From Hypomesus transpacificus (Eukaryota; Chordata; Actinopteri; Osmeriformes; Osmeridae), in the NCBI RefSeq assembly GCF_021917145.1, contig NC_061073.1, positions 2,569,673 to 2,633,672 on the forward strand: a stretch of DNA of 64,000 bases, read 5' to 3'. The notes beneath the pieces are model-generated. The model was not told the origin of the DNA. It did not search any database and worked only from the letters and a program-made list of their open reading frames with translations. The translations under genes were made by a program, and so were the position numbers. Shown here one piece after another: positions 1 through 33,102 of this stretch (positions are counted from its first letter, which is position 1; the number at the start of each line of letters is the position of its first letter).

Positions 1-820
1 TTCCCCTTGCCTATTTTCGTACTTTTCTCTACTCTCCAATTCTATCAACCTCCATTCGTTCTCTCCCTTTGTTTCCCTTCTTTAAAAGAAAAGTGTTAGA
101 GCTGAAAATTAAACAATGACTGTGCCTTTTTTTGTTACTGAGTAGTTAATCAGGGGTTTTGTTAAAGTAGCTGGTGTCTGTGTGTTATTTGAATGTTTAT
201 AACTTTGTTTAAAAATGTTTGGTTGCTCTCCTTCAACAGAGCCCCTTCCATGGGCCTCCTGTTATTGCCAAGTCCCCTCTACCCCAAAGTGCTTTTTTCT
301 TCCTTGCGCAGACACACAGACACACACACACACAGATATAGTGAATTTGCCTGTAGTAGAAATCATAATAGCATACATACACACAGGCCCAGCTTAATAT
401 TATGCATACCTAGAGAACTATTGCCTTGATGTGTACAATTATGGGACCAATAAAGATCTTTAGCTACATGAGGGTTTTCCTCAGCAAAGCCACTATGCAC
501 ATGTATGATTTACACAATGCCTGTTAATGGGTTTTGTATCGCCTGTGTTCTGTACCATGTGTGCTGTTTGATAAATTGTTTGTTTGAATGGAAACTAATA
601 CAAAAATGACTTTTTCTATGTTGGTTTTACAGAATAATCGTTTTTTGTTTTGTTTATTCCATTTAGATTTGTTTTTGTACATTTGTGTTCACAGAGACAC
701 AGTAGAATGATGCATGCAGGGCATGTTCTGTAGAGCCTATACACAGATGTTACTGTAGGACTAACGTGTTGTTATAAGTTCACAATAAAACCTGAATAAA
801 GACAGTTGATGTCTTTGTTG
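1..820 (+). other. Probable 3' untranslated end of an upstream gene
   Basis: This AT-rich, non-coding stretch has polyadenylation signals AATAAA at 449-454, 784-789 and 795-800. The last two are a close pair typical of a 3' end. A short (CA)n run lies near 310-335. No exon or protein similarity is recognisable, so the gene is unknown and lies outside the window. The + strand is inferred only from the orientation of the signals. Confidence 0.35.
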
Positions 821-3598
821 ATGTTACTGTGAAGGACACTAACATGATGTTCGTGAGACATAATGGACAGGCCTGTTGAAAGATAACCATATTTAGTACA
901 GTACAGATTTTTTTAGTTCTGTAGATGTAATTCTTAGTTTTTGTCAGCAGGGGACATCATTATTGTGCATACAGTGTGTGGTTTAGGGAGAGGAGGGATG
1001 TGCGTGAATGCTCCTCACGAATGTCTTACTGCCACAACAAATCAGGATTAGCTCCAATCTCACAGATTATCCATTTCAGGATTCACCCCTTTCTCTGTCT
1101 TCTGTTCTATCTTACTCCTGTTGATTTTTTTCTCTCTTTTTTGCAGTGTTTTTCACTCACTCACTATCTCTTTCTCTCACTGTCCCTCTCCCTCTCTTCT
1201 CATTCTTTTATTTTATTAATCCTTTCTCACATTCACTTCGATCATTTTTCTAGGTGGCTTCCTTTTGTCTCTTGTCCTGACTGTCCAATCAGCATGGAGG
1301 ACAATATGGTCGCCAGGAGCCATCCATAGGCCTGGCATGAACCCAGAGGTTGTGTCGTCACTGTTTTCCTTGCAGGCTAATCCCTTCTTAAAGCTGCAAT
1401 AGGTAACATCATAAAATAAAAATATGAGAAACTGTCCCAATTTCTTGTTTGAGTTATCATCTGACGTCTTCCTCCAGCTTGAGTTTGACTGACGGTGGTT
1501 TCACAAAATAAGCCTAGGATGGAGACCTACCTCGCCGAGGGCTGGAACCGGATTGCTGGAACATAATTGGCAGTAAAGCAGCGTGCTGCCCCAAACGTGG
1601 ACATTCCACTGGCACTGACTGAGTTGTCTGTGTTGCCAAAACACTCTCAGAGGGCATCCTTAGTTTACAGAACATGTTTGTGCAGACAAAACTTGTACTT
1701 TGTACATGTACTGAAATAATCATACCTTGTACCAAATCACTGGATCTCATCAGGACCTTTAGCATCTAGACAAAGCTAGGCTAGGCTAGTTGCATAGGCT
1801 AGGTTAAGTATGGCAAGTAAGCCTCCCGCAAATATAACAAATTTAGTTTATTGAAGCTGGTTGCAGGCTTCCAACACCAGGTTTGTGAATATGTTTACCT
1901 GAGAACTCTTAATAGAGGCAAACAAAGGACACAGTTGACCCTCAATGACAGGGTTTACTGCTACAGCTCAGATCTTTATGAAACTTTCACAAAGCAGATA
2001 CTCCTCATGAACATGTATAGGTTGAAGACTCTCATGGCACTTTCGACCAGTTTTCACATAACCTCTAAGAACAGAATATCATGCAGTAAATAAACGCTGT
2101 GCCCCTTCCTTCCCTCTCTATCTTGTTTCTTCTCTTCCTCTCTTTACTCTCTTCTCCCTTTTAGCTCTCTCTTTGCATGTGCATGTCCAGCCCTGCATCC
2201 TGGTTAATTAGCCTCTGGTGTGCTTCACCCGCAATGCACTATCCATGGATCTTAGATACGCTAATTAGCTTACTGGCCATCTCCCTCCCTTCCTCATACC
2301 GCTGGCTACACAGGTGACTGTAGGGACAGCTTTTCATAGCCCAAACCTTTACCTCTACTTTAAGTCAGTTGCTTTGGGCAGGGATGTGTAGGGGATGTAG
2401 AAGAAAAGGTATTGCCCATAATTAATTCAAAATTATACACAAGCACAAACTAAAACACACACACAGATATCCCAAATATATACAGAGCAGAAAATTGAAT
2501 TAAAAATAAAGTTTGCAGTACTGTATGTGGTTGAGTGGTGTGGAGTTGAGGTTTGTTTAATAAGTAGTTGAAGTGTATGTAGTGTGTGGCTGAGGTGTAT
2601 GCAGTGTGGTGTGTGGCTCAAGTCAGACCAGTGTTGTTCCAGCTCAGTGGGTTCGAGGCAGGCGTCCTTCAGGTCTTAATCCTGTTAGCTGAGGCTAGCT
2701 TCATCCTAATCCGGGCAGAGCTCTTCTGGAGTCCTGAGAACTGGATCCCCCTCAGGTATGCTGCTCCACCAGTGAACCAACAGGTAAATATCACTCACAT
2801 CCAGATAAAGTGGATAAGAGAATAATATGATATACTTTATGTGAGTGTATGCATGGTCAGGGTATACTGTACAGAATGGGAATTTTCCTTTGTATGTTAG
2901 TGACATGCCTGGCTAGAGCAAGAATTAGGTGTTGTCTTTTAGTGTTGGTCTGTGCCTTAGACAGATCTTACTGATACTCATTTGTGCTTTGTGCTGTACT
3001 TTCCATCCTGTTGACTTAAAAATCCTAAGAGACTATATGATATTGTGTGATGTAATGTGACACAAGGTAAAATCAACATAGGAGGAATTAAGGTTTAGAT
3101 TGTTAAAAGGTGCTGATCTGTGGGCATCTGGAAAGCCCTCTGTAACGTTGCAAGTAAATAGGGCCTACATTCAGATACATTTGTATTCAATTAGGAATTT
3201 ACGTTTAGTCAGTGCATGGTAAAATGCTGAATTTTATTTCAAAACAAATAATCATCCAAAGATAGATGTCCAAAGATTGACAGCACAAATGAAGAATTGA
3301 TTCTCCTTTTGAGGTGATCATCAGATTAGGAGGTCTTGTGGGCTGTGGGATTTAACCCTGGCCTCGATAGATCCGCTCAGCCAGCCGAGGAGGGCACCAG
3401 ATGGAGAAAGTGAGTTAGAAACTCGCTGGTCACAGTTTTTGGGTGGTCAGATTCAAGGAACGGTCTGTTATTACCCAGTATTTGCAATGCTCAGTGACTC
3501 TCAACAGACTAAATGGTTTACATCTGTGGATTGTTCCTCTGGCCTTGTCTTGATTTGATCATCGGAAACTTCAATAGACCTATGAAGTATTGAGGAAT

Positions 3599-3865
3599 TT
3601 TCTCAGCCGTACGTCAACTCATCTACGACAATGACACTCATGTCCTGTAAAGCAGCTTAGGGGTGTTCTGGGGTTGAGGTCGGAATCTGGCCTATTTCCA
3701 GGGGTAAACTACTGTTTAAGAATATGTTCATGGTCAGATTCTGTTCAACAGTCCTGAATTTGACAGAGATCATTTTCTCAGCCGTACGTGAACTCATCTT
3801 CTACAATGACACTCATGTCCTGTAAAGCAGCTTAAGGGTGTTCTGGGGTTGAGGTCGGGATCTGG
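3599..3865. repeat. Direct repeat, two copies of about 92 bp
   Basis: The segment 3599-3690 (starting TTTCTCAGCCGTACGT) recurs almost unchanged at 3774-3865. The copies start 175 bp apart and have only a few substitutions and a 1-2 bp length difference. This is probably a local duplication or part of a dispersed repeat. Confidence 0.75.
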
Positions 3866-3952
3866 TCCACTCTCCTCTCCACCGCATCTTCTTTCTTCAT
3901 CTGAGGGGCCCCATGGTCCTATAGATGGTTTCCCATCAGCAGAGTAAGGAAC

Positions 3953-3996
3953 CAATGGGGATCTAACCAATGGTCGCATTGGTTAGATCCCCATTG
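3953..3996. repeat. Perfect 20-bp inverted repeat with 4-nt loop
   Basis: The arm 3953-3972 is the exact reverse complement of 3977-3996, separated by GTCG. It would form a strong hairpin or cruciform. No gene is associated with it. It sits just before a LINE-like tail. Confidence 0.85.
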
Positions 3997-4050
3997 TGAC
4001 ATGCTTGTGTGTAAAAAGGGCTATACAAATACATTTGATTTGATTTGGTC
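3995..4050 (+). mobile_element. L2-type LINE 3' tail fragment
   Basis: The text 'aaaaagggctatacaaatac' followed by a TTTGATTTGATTTGG tail resembles the 3' ends of teleost L2-like LINEs, as I remember them. Only the tail is recognisable. Confidence 0.4.
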
Positions 4051-4584
4051 CCTCACACATCAGACAAAGGTGTCTACCGGTTGACCCAGGAAGATGGCTT
4101 TATTATTTATATTCTACGGTATTTCAGTGGTCTGGGTCCCTATGACCCCATGATACTGTGGATCCTCTTGTGATTATCCTGTTGTTACATTGGCCTAGCC
4201 AGAAGAAAACAAGCTTTTTACTATTTGCCTTTGGCCTTGGAAGTGGTGCAGGTGGAAGGAGATTACTGGGCAAGTCAAGTAACAACAGCCCTATACTCCA
4301 TGCCAAAGAGAGTCCAGAGAGACGATAGAGTGACCTAGAATGGTCTTACCTGCAAATGGCCAGAGTAAAAAAAAAATGACAGAGTAGGAAAAACGGTTTG
4401 TCTTTGAGTGTTGTTTAAATTATTGTAGGGTCAGACCTGATTAAGATTGAAGTGTTTTTGATTTTCATCAAAGAAAAGGGGCCAACCTGGCCAACGGTGG
4501 TTGGTTGGTTAAGATTGTTGGTCTTTTCTGTGTTTATTTTTTTGTCTTTTGAATAAGGCTGATTTGCTGGGTTCTGACGTGTGG

Positions 4585-4585
<1 letters not shown>

Positions 4586-4620
<35 letters not shown>
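4586..4620. repeat. (GT)n microsatellite just upstream of the cngb1 start codon
   Basis: A GT run ends 8 bases before the ATG at 4629. If transcribed it lies in the 5' UTR or at the end of an upstream intron (an 'actaag' could serve as an acceptor). Confidence 0.85.
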
Positions 4621-4622
<2 letters not shown>

Positions 4623-4628
4623 CTAAGG

Positions 4629-25362
<20,734 letters not shown>

Positions 25363-26800
25363 GTAAAATATTTTTAGGGGTTGGTGGTTCCCGCCCACTC
25401 TCTCAAATTCTATGACATTATTACATCTGTGCAGTGAGATAGAAAGCTGGAGCACTAGATGAGTTTTAAATCCACAGCTGAAACAACATCTAATACTTCC
25501 TGCATATTTTTGTTTTGTTGCATCTGCTTGGTTGGTCTTGTGGGCTTTACAGGAAGTAACGAGATGACATCATGACGACATTTGGCAACGAAATAATACA
25601 AATTATCCAAAGACTGACACTTCCACTAAAACCTTTCCTTAAATACCTGCAAAATCCTCCTTTATTGTATTCCTCTCCACATTTCTGTTATGAAAATTAC
25701 CAGGAGATGAGGGAAAAAAGCTGTTCCTCCTCATCACTACTGATGTCTTTGCTGCAACACTCACTCTATTTATGTTTACAATTTAGCAATAATTTCAATT
25801 GTATTTCGTTCGGATAAGATCACACAGGATCGAGGTGTTGGTGTCTGTATGTGTGTACGTATATCTGTGTTAGTTATCAGGTCTGCTGCGGTTCTGTCTG
25901 CAATCAACTGCCTTCTCCTAAACCCTGAACCATGGAGCTTTCTTTCGTTTACTAGCGAGAGGATCAAGCCATCATTCCTTAGACGGGCATTTTGGAGAAT
26001 ATGATTACAAAAAAAGTCCGGTTTTTATTTCCTCAGTATGAGGAATGGTTTTTCTGATGTGCAGAATAGATGTTTACAGTAATTTTGTAAAGATGTAAAA
26101 AAATTGCCTTATTTTTTCATGAATCTTGTGTTGTCGATATCTTTATAGGTACGTCTTGGATTTTTTAATTTAAGAGCTTTTTTGAATAGATTATTTGTTA
26201 TGGAAATATTTTGGAAATGTATCTAATTGTATGCAGACAGGGGATTGTCCTGCTTAAAAACCACTAGAATCTGAATAATCTGTTCATGACTATGTAAAAA
26301 TACATGTAGAGCTGGCAGCTTCCCAACAAACCAAATATTGAATCTTCAATATTGGACCTTTAGTTGTCCATTTACCTGCATACTTATTGACCATAAGAAA
26401 TCCCTCTTTGTTGTTGATTTATGAAAAAGTATATGAAAATAGGATATGTTACTGAGGATTTTAATGAGTCTATATATCACTATATTTGTAAGTACTGTTT
26501 GATAGTAATTATGTATTTGACAATAATTTATTAGGAACCAACAGGCCTATGACTTTTATAGTTGTTGTACAGATATATAGGCCTACTGTATATTCTCAGA
26601 AATAATAGGATATAATAATCAGCCACGGAAACTGCCAGATAGTAGATTCAAGCAAAACGTTGTTGTTGTAGGGGAGGAATGCTAATTTGGAGTGTGTATT
26701 AAGTGACATAAAACGTTAAGACTTTTAATAAGATGCCCTTGCTTTTTACAATTTACTCATCTGCAAAAATGTAAGTCACTAAATAAATGTTTTGTCTGTG
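25363..26800 (+). terminator. cngb1: cngb1 3' UTR and polyadenylation signal
   Basis: The stop TGA is at 25360-25362. AT-rich non-coding sequence follows, with AATAAA at 26782-26787, giving a 3' UTR of about 1.4 kb. Confidence 0.65.
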
Positions 26801-27266
26801 TGTGGAATCTATAAATTGTTATGTATCGTTATATGTAATCTCTGTTTCGAGAGTATTGACTGAAGAATTTGAACACTTTCAGTACTTAAATGAACTATCA
26901 TGGAACTACATATCAATACTATACCTAGGCTACAGTATGGTAACATTGTTACATAGAAACTGCAATGTAGATACACTTCATTACCCTCCAACTGTGCCAA
27001 CAACACTTCAAGTAACAGCCTAGCCCGACGCTACTACAAACATTTAAAATTTTGTTGGGTATTATTGCTATATAGTTACGAGATAATTAATGTAGCCTTT
27101 ATCCAAAGTGTTATCTTTGATTGCTATCAAATGACCATTGAGTGTTCTATCATTATAAAATAGATATATAATATGATCAATTTAGCAAGCAGAGTTTCTG
27201 AAACCTATTCCGTAAAGCTGTGAAAAAACATTGTTTCCCAGAAAGCGAAGGTCTGGAGTTGTTGCG

Positions 27267-27467
27267 GGTTGCCAGATTTACAAGATTCCAGACTATATGA
27301 GCGCAGATCCGTGTGGGATTAACAACGGTAATGTTTTTTCTATAATATATTTAGGCAGGTGTCAAACAAGGCTAGTGGTATTTTCAATGTTTTTATTCAC
27401 CGTGTTCTACAGATACATCCATCAGCAGACTATGTTGGATTGTTTCACTATTTCAAACCTGGCAACC
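27267..27467. mobile_element. Possible small MITE upstream of e2f4
   Basis: GGTTGCCAGATTT at 27267 is matched by the inverse of AAACCTGGCAACC at 27455-27467 (one mismatch). No clear target duplication was found. Confidence 0.35.
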
Positions 27468-27760
27468 TAATGACAACATTATCCCAGCATACCTCGCGTG
27501 CTCAACGGCTTCTCAGACCTTATGCTCATTGAAATATCTCACAGGCCTGTTCTGGACTACCAGATAAACAATCTGGACCGGGCCAGGCCAGACTATCAGA
27601 ATTACCACCTAGTCATTGACACATACCCCGCTTCTCTCGCTTGCGAAGTGCGAGTCGCAGGGGTGCTCGCTACAGTTAGCTAGCGGTGCGAGGACTAGTA
27701 CTGTACTAACAGTGTGAGGAGAGGCTTAGACTGGAGCTAAAAGCTTTGGATCCGAACAAT

Positions 27761-28468
27761 ATGATGGAACTAGAGACGGGAAGAACCGAACTTGGAGCAA
27801 TGGGAGATTCGTTGCAGCCTCAAACTCCCAGCCGACACGAAAAGAGCCTTGGGCTGCTCACGACCAAGTTTGTCACGTTACTGCAAGAGGCCAAGGATGG
27901 AGTTCTGGACCTGAAAGCAGTAAGCATGCACCTCTTTGTTGTTGGCACGCGGATGTCATTCGAGCCCCTCTGCACCACCACATTACAATGCTAGCTAGCA
28001 AGCTAGCGTTTGAATGGATGGCCACTCAAATGATAACGTTAGCTAAGTGCTTTTCAACAGTGATTGTTAGTTTCCGTCAACAAATTAACTTGTCATTGAG
28101 TTTGACGTATGTACTAACGTTACGCACATTTGCGAGCCCAGCTAGTGAAAGTTGGACAACTTTTCAGACTTCCCCCTGCAGATTCCACTGTGTAGAAGTG
28201 GGTCATCTTTTGTCAACCGCCTCAGAACAAACTCTTGTGAGGTTACAACTCATCATTGTATTGGATTTGTCTTAGTGACCGTCCTGGCATTACTGGCAGG
28301 AGCAAAACTTTGAATGATGTAACCATATGCTTTCTTTATGTATGATGTGTAGCATGGACTAGGTCATCAATCTGGGAACTCGTCAAACTGGTCGACAGTT
28401 TACCCATCATGGACATCTGTGAATAGTTGTACATTATCAGAATGAATCACACAGAGCGAACACACACA

Positions 28469-28554
<86 letters not shown>

Positions 28555-31500
28555 CAAATGCCCTTCACCCACAAGGGTAAGTTTGTATTGACGCCAGAAG
28601 GTTTGAATGTAGGTTTCAAATAAAGATGAATAATCTGTGTCCTCACCCTTTATCTCTAGGCCAGTCACAGTTACTGTGGTTGGTTCTGTGGGTAGTTACA
28701 CCAGGGTGGGACTGAGCACACCCTGTTTTAACATGGCAAGTGTAGGCAATGGCATAGATTGGCCTAAAACACACCAAACAGTTATCAGCTCTACACATTC
28801 TGCTGTACGCTTTATCAAATGCTGGTTGACAACGTGTACCGGTAGTGTGACTTGGCTGTCTGTCAAAGTAAAAGCTGGAAAGTTTCTATATGGAGGGTGT
28901 TAATCATATCAAAACAACTGTTTCATTCTGTCATTTCCTGTCATTGTGTGGTTTACAAGTGTTGATACCATTGCTAAGTAAGCTATTCCTAGTAAGGCCA
29001 TCACTTACAAAATGATGTGGATCTGTACACGTGTGTAGGGTGTAAATGGCTACTTCAGGGACCGTAGATATAGTAAATTCAGGACCAGAACCTTCTCTCG
29101 ATCCATCACTTTTGATTCACACTCACCAAGTCTACCCAACACACCACATATCACCAGTTGCAGTTCCCCTGAGCAGAGATGGTGATGGCAGGAGGTAGGG
29201 GAGGGTTGCATCTCAGTGGTTGAGTATTTAAACGCGGATCAAGAGGTTGCAGGTTTGATTCCCCCTTTGTACATCTCTTTGGATAAAAAAATCATCTGCT
29301 GAACAAACACTTTCTTATTATTTATTACTAAGGTGTCTTGCTGGTCTAGGGGAGTCAGGTGGCTGAGCAGTTAGGAAATCGGGCTAGTAATCTGAAGGTT
29401 GCCAGTTCGATTCTGGCCGTACCAAATGATGTTGTGTGATCTTGGTCAAGGCATTTCACCCTACTTGCCTCGGAGGAATGTCCCTGTACTTCCTGTAAGT
29501 CGCTCTGGATAAGAGCGTCTGCTAAATGACTCAAATGTAAAATGTAATGTAAAATGGTCTCATCCCGACAGGCTGCAGACACTCTAGCCGTCCGACAGAA
29601 ACGGCGCATATATGACATCACCAACGTCTTGGAGGGCATCGGTCTGATCGAGAAGAAGTCCAAGAACAGCATTCAGTGGAAGTGAGTAATTGAATGTAGC
29701 TACTGGATGTGTACACAGGCTTACAGGAATCATTTCTGGTTCTCCCACACACTGGCCTTCCAACATTTCCGCTTTTCGCATCGCTTACACTTCTAACGCT
29801 TCTGTCTGTCTGTCTATTTCTCGATTTGTGTATGTCTCCCTCCCTCTCCTGTCCACAGGGGTGTGGGCCCAGGCTGCAACACCAGGGAGATAGCAGACAA
29901 GCTGATAGACCTGAAGGCAGAGTTGGACGACCTTGACAGGAGGGAACAGGAGCTGGACCAGCAGAGGGTCTGGGTCCAGCAGAGCATCAAAAACGTCACG
30001 GACGACTCACAGAACAGCCCATATCCTTTACTGGAGCAGCTCTGCTTACAGGAACGTGGCGCTCAAAGTCGGGGTCGTAGACATAACAGGAGAGTCCCAC
30101 CTGTGCTCCGCTTGCTGTGCAGAATCCTGCTATTTGCTCAGAGTGTTTTGGTCAGTGATCGATGTTCCAATGGTAAGATGTTGTACCCTTAACACAGGTC
30201 CACTCTGGCTTATGTAAGACACGAAGACCTGTGCGGAGCGTTCAAGGGTAGGCCTCCTTGCATTTCCTTCTTTTCCCAGCTGTCCTCCGTCTCTCTCCTC
30301 CTCTGGAAAAGTAAAGATGCTCTTTAGGAAATATCTGATCGAACCATCTTTGGTTTGGTGAAAGCTTTTAGTCTTTGATATACATTTCACCCATCTAGTC
30401 TTAGCAGATACGTTGTGGAAGGAGGAAGGTTGGATTATTGAGTATTTATTCCAAAGCAGCCCATCTGCACATTTACACTGTCATAGTTGTAACCCCCTTC
30501 CTCGTTCCGCCCCGTGCACCCCTTCTGTGTCCTGTGCCCTCTAGGTGATACCCTGCTAGCCATCCGTGCCCCCACCGGCACACAGCTGGAGGTGCCTGTC
30601 CCAGAGTCTGTAAGTACCCATCTCTAACTGTCTCTCTCTCACTGTCTCTCTCTCACTGTCTCTCTCTCACTGTCTCTATCACTGTCTCTATCACTGTCTC
30701 TATCACTGTCGCTCTCTCGCTGTCTCTCTATCACTGTCTCTCTATCACTGTGTTTCTATCTCTGTGTTTCTATCACTGTGTTTCTATCGCTGTGTTTCTA
30801 TCACTGTGTTTCTATCACTGTGTTTCTATCACTGTCTCTCTCACACACACTCACATACATTCTCATTTATTTATTCAATCACTCACTTGCTGCTTTCCTG
30901 CTCGCTCGCTCACTCACTCATTCGCTCACACACATTCATACACACACACACACACAGCCAGAGATGCCTTTTAGTCTGTGTCTATTATACCCAAACACTG
31001 TCTCGTACTCTCTGGTTCCCTGTGTGAACAGACCATCAACGGCCAGAAGAAGTACCAGATCCGCCTGAAGAGCTCGGCAGGACCCATTGAGGTTCTTCTG
31101 GTCAACAAGGACCCGTCCAGCCCGTCTCCTGTGGTGCTGCCCGTCCCGCCTCCCGAGGATATGATCCAGACCCTGCCCCCCACCACCACCACCCCAGGCC
31201 CCAAACCTTCCTCTCAGCCTCACCAGCTCCTAGCCCCCTCCTCAGCCTCCTCCAGTCCCAGTCTGGCTGTACCTGCCACCAACAGCAGTTCTACCCAGAC
31301 AGCTGCCACCACAGGTGGGGGACTCTGGGGGAAGGGTGTAGGGGGCAGGGCGCTCTGGTGGCGAGTGTTTGTGTATAAGATGCACATTTGAGAAGGGAGT
31401 TTGTTGACAGAGTTCTGTGCTTTGTTTGACTACCTCATTACCTTTTGTATGTTTTAATTACGGGTTTGTAAGCATGTGTTAGTTAAGGGGTCAAATGTAT

Positions 31501-33102
31501 TAAGAGATTGTAAGTATGGTTTAATGCATTGGGGGGATGTAAGTATTAATTCTGAGAAATGTCACAGATGTTGAGCAGTTTTTGAGCAATTGCCAAGTGT
31601 GAAAGCATAACCAGTATGTTCAAAATAATAATATAATAATGTATTCATTTAGCAGACGCTTTTATCCAAAGCAATGTAAAGTGGGATTGAAACTTATATC
31701 CTTTTGATCTACAGTCAAATACTCTAACCACTGAGCTAAACACATCCCCCCCCCCAATTCATAAGTGCTTGCTCATTGTGTAGCTAATGTCATCCTTCCT
31801 CCCCCTCCTCAGAAATAACAAGCAGCAATGGGAGCTCATTGGCTGCAGCCTCAGACACATCTATCCGACCCACGCCGCTATTGGACGCCCAGGCGCTCCA
31901 GTCATCTGCCTCATTGGACGGCAGCTTGCCTTCCTCTGCAGTCTTTGAGCCAATCAAGTCAGCGCCCTCTGAATGTAAGTGTGCCGGTGAATGCTTTGTA
32001 TGCGTTGAACTGAAATCATTCCTTCCAAAAAGTAATATATTTGTCCATTCCAAAACTATAGTTTTGAGGAGTGATGAAAGTCCCATTCTAACGTTTCAAT
32101 CCTTCTGTCTACAGTGCTGGATTTCCCCAAAGACCTGTCTGAAATGTTCGACCCAACTAAAGGCAAGTAGTAATTCAGGTCTTCAAACTCTCAATCAGGA
32201 ATCAATCAAGTGTAACATGAAAACGTTTTTAATCACCATCTGATCCTTTCATCCCTTTTCTCCCTTCATCTAACAGAGATCATGAGTGCAGACTTGTTGG
32301 AGGAGTTAATGTCCTCAGAAGGTAAGTTCAAGTGAGATGAATGATTGAATACAGATACTCAGTGAAGGATGGGTAGATCCAGAAAAACAACATTACAAGC
32401 CTGTGAGTGGTTTCTTTGTGTCCGTGTGTAGCACGGCCAGTGCCAATCTAGGGGAACAACATCCCACTGCTGCGCATGCGCGTGTCTGCATGCCACTGGT
32501 TTACCAAATAAGAAAACTGAAAAGAAAAAAACAAAATATATATATAAAAAAACATTCCTGTTCATTAACCAAACCCAACATAAAAAAGAACATATTTCCC
32601 CCTGGGTCTCAGGAGGGTATTTATATGTGATGTACTCATACTGTTTCTCTCGCTCTCTCACTGTCTCTCACTGTCTCTCACTCTCTCACTGTCTCTCACT
32701 GTCTCTCGCTCTCTCACTGTCTCTCACTGTCTCTCACTGTCTCTCGCTCTCTCACTGTCTCTCGCTCTCTCACTGTCTCTCGCTCTCTCACTGTCTCTCG
32801 CTCTCTCACTGTCTCTCGCTCTCTCACTGTCTCTCACTGTCTCTCGCTCTCTCTGTCTCTCGCTCTCTCACTGTCTCTCGCTCTCTCACTGTCTCTCGTT
32901 CTCTCACTGTCTCTCGCTCTCTCACTGTCTCTCGCTCTCTCACTGTCTCTCGCTCTCTCTCTTGCTCGCTGTCACTTTCTCTCTAGTGTTCTCTCCTCTC
33001 CTCCGCCTGTCCCCTCCTCCTGGTGATCATGACTACATCTACAACCTGGACGAGACCGAGGGCCTGTGTGACCTTTTTGATGTGCCCATCCTTAACCTCT
33101 GA
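27761..33102 (+). CDS. e2f4: e2f4: transcription factor E2F4
   Basis: E2F4 pairs with DP proteins, binds E2F promoter sites and, with p107/p130, represses cell-cycle genes in quiescent cells. Exons: 27761-27919, 29572-29681, 29859-30020, 30204-30247, 30545-30609, 31032-31314, 31813-31974, 32115-32162, 32277-32321, 32987-33102. They give 1194 nt, 397 aa (human about 413). Seen in order: [16 protein letters not shown] and the winged-helix DNA-binding domain with RRIYD (residues 64-68); the coiled-coil dimerisation segment ([20 protein letters not shown]); the marked box ([20 protein letters not shown]); a Ser/Thr/Pro-rich linker; and the C-terminal pocket-protein site [16 protein letters not shown]. 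The linker lacks the long serine run of human E2F4. The start ATG could also be the next in-frame ones (27764, 27800). It lies 1 kb after the cngb1 poly(A) signal on the same strand. Confidence 0.95.
28458..28553. repeat. (CA)n microsatellite, about 94 bp
   Basis: A pure CA run in the first intron of e2f4. Confidence 0.98.
29204..29312 (+). mobile_element. tRNA-derived SINE
   Basis: 'atctcagtggttgagtattt', 'ggatcaagaggttgcaggtt' (B-box-like), then 'ctttggataaaaaaatcatc'. It sits directly upstream of another SINE at 29349 in e2f4 intron 1. Confidence 0.6.
29349..29554 (+). mobile_element. tRNA-derived SINE, near full length
   Basis: Head 'aggtggctgagcagttagga' with B box 'gccagttcgattctggcc', body 'tcaaggcatttcacccta', tail 'ctctggataagagcgtctgc' and a simple AATGTAAAATGTAA end. 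The reverse copy at 55350-55542 belongs to the same family. It ends about 18 bp before e2f4 exon 2. Confidence 0.8.
30021..30203 (+). other. e2f4: U12-type AT-AC intron in e2f4
   Basis: The intron starts with the exact U12 donor ATATCCTT (30021-30028) and ends in AC (30202-30203). A U12-like branch site CCCTTAAC lies at 30186-30193, its A about 11 nt from the 3' end. The join gives [17 protein letters not shown] against human QNSCLAYVTHEDICRCF (from memory). No GT-AG choice keeps the frame. Confidence 0.9.
30615..30840. repeat. Degenerate CTCTCACTGT / TTTCTATCACTGTG minisatellite
   Basis: Tandem 10-14 bp pyrimidine-rich units in an e2f4 intron, followed by (CA)n near 30935-30955. Confidence 0.85.
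31639..31752 (-). mobile_element. tRNA-derived SINE
   Basis: 'tttagcagacgcttttatcc' tail, then 'tgatctacagtcaaatactc' and 'taaccactgagctaaacaca', a clear reversed tRNA-like head. It lies in an e2f4 intron. Confidence 0.7.
32163..32276 (+). other. e2f4: GC-AG intron in e2f4 (114 bp)
   Basis: The exon ends ACTAAAG and the intron begins GCAAGT, the optimal context for a GC donor. The reading [17 protein letters not shown] matches human FDPTRECMSSELLEELM (from memory). Confidence 0.85.
32640..32975. repeat. CTCTCACTGTCTCTCGCT minisatellite at the last e2f4 acceptor
   Basis: About 330 bp of tandem pyrimidine-rich units running up to the acceptor at 32986. It acts as an unusually long polypyrimidine tract before the last exon. 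Confidence 0.9.

Larger units (their letters stand above)
821..4628. other. Intergenic and upstream region of cngb1, no gene seen
   Basis: No exon with good splice sites and coding character is visible. It contains pyrimidine-rich stretches (about 1090-1240 and 2100-2170), a direct repeat (3599-3690 and 3774-3865), a perfect hairpin (3953-3996), a LINE-like tail near 4000-4050 and a (GT)n run at 4590-4620. Two TAAT-core homeodomain-type sites lie around 2204-2270. Non-coding first exons of cngb1 could be hidden here. Confidence 0.5.
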
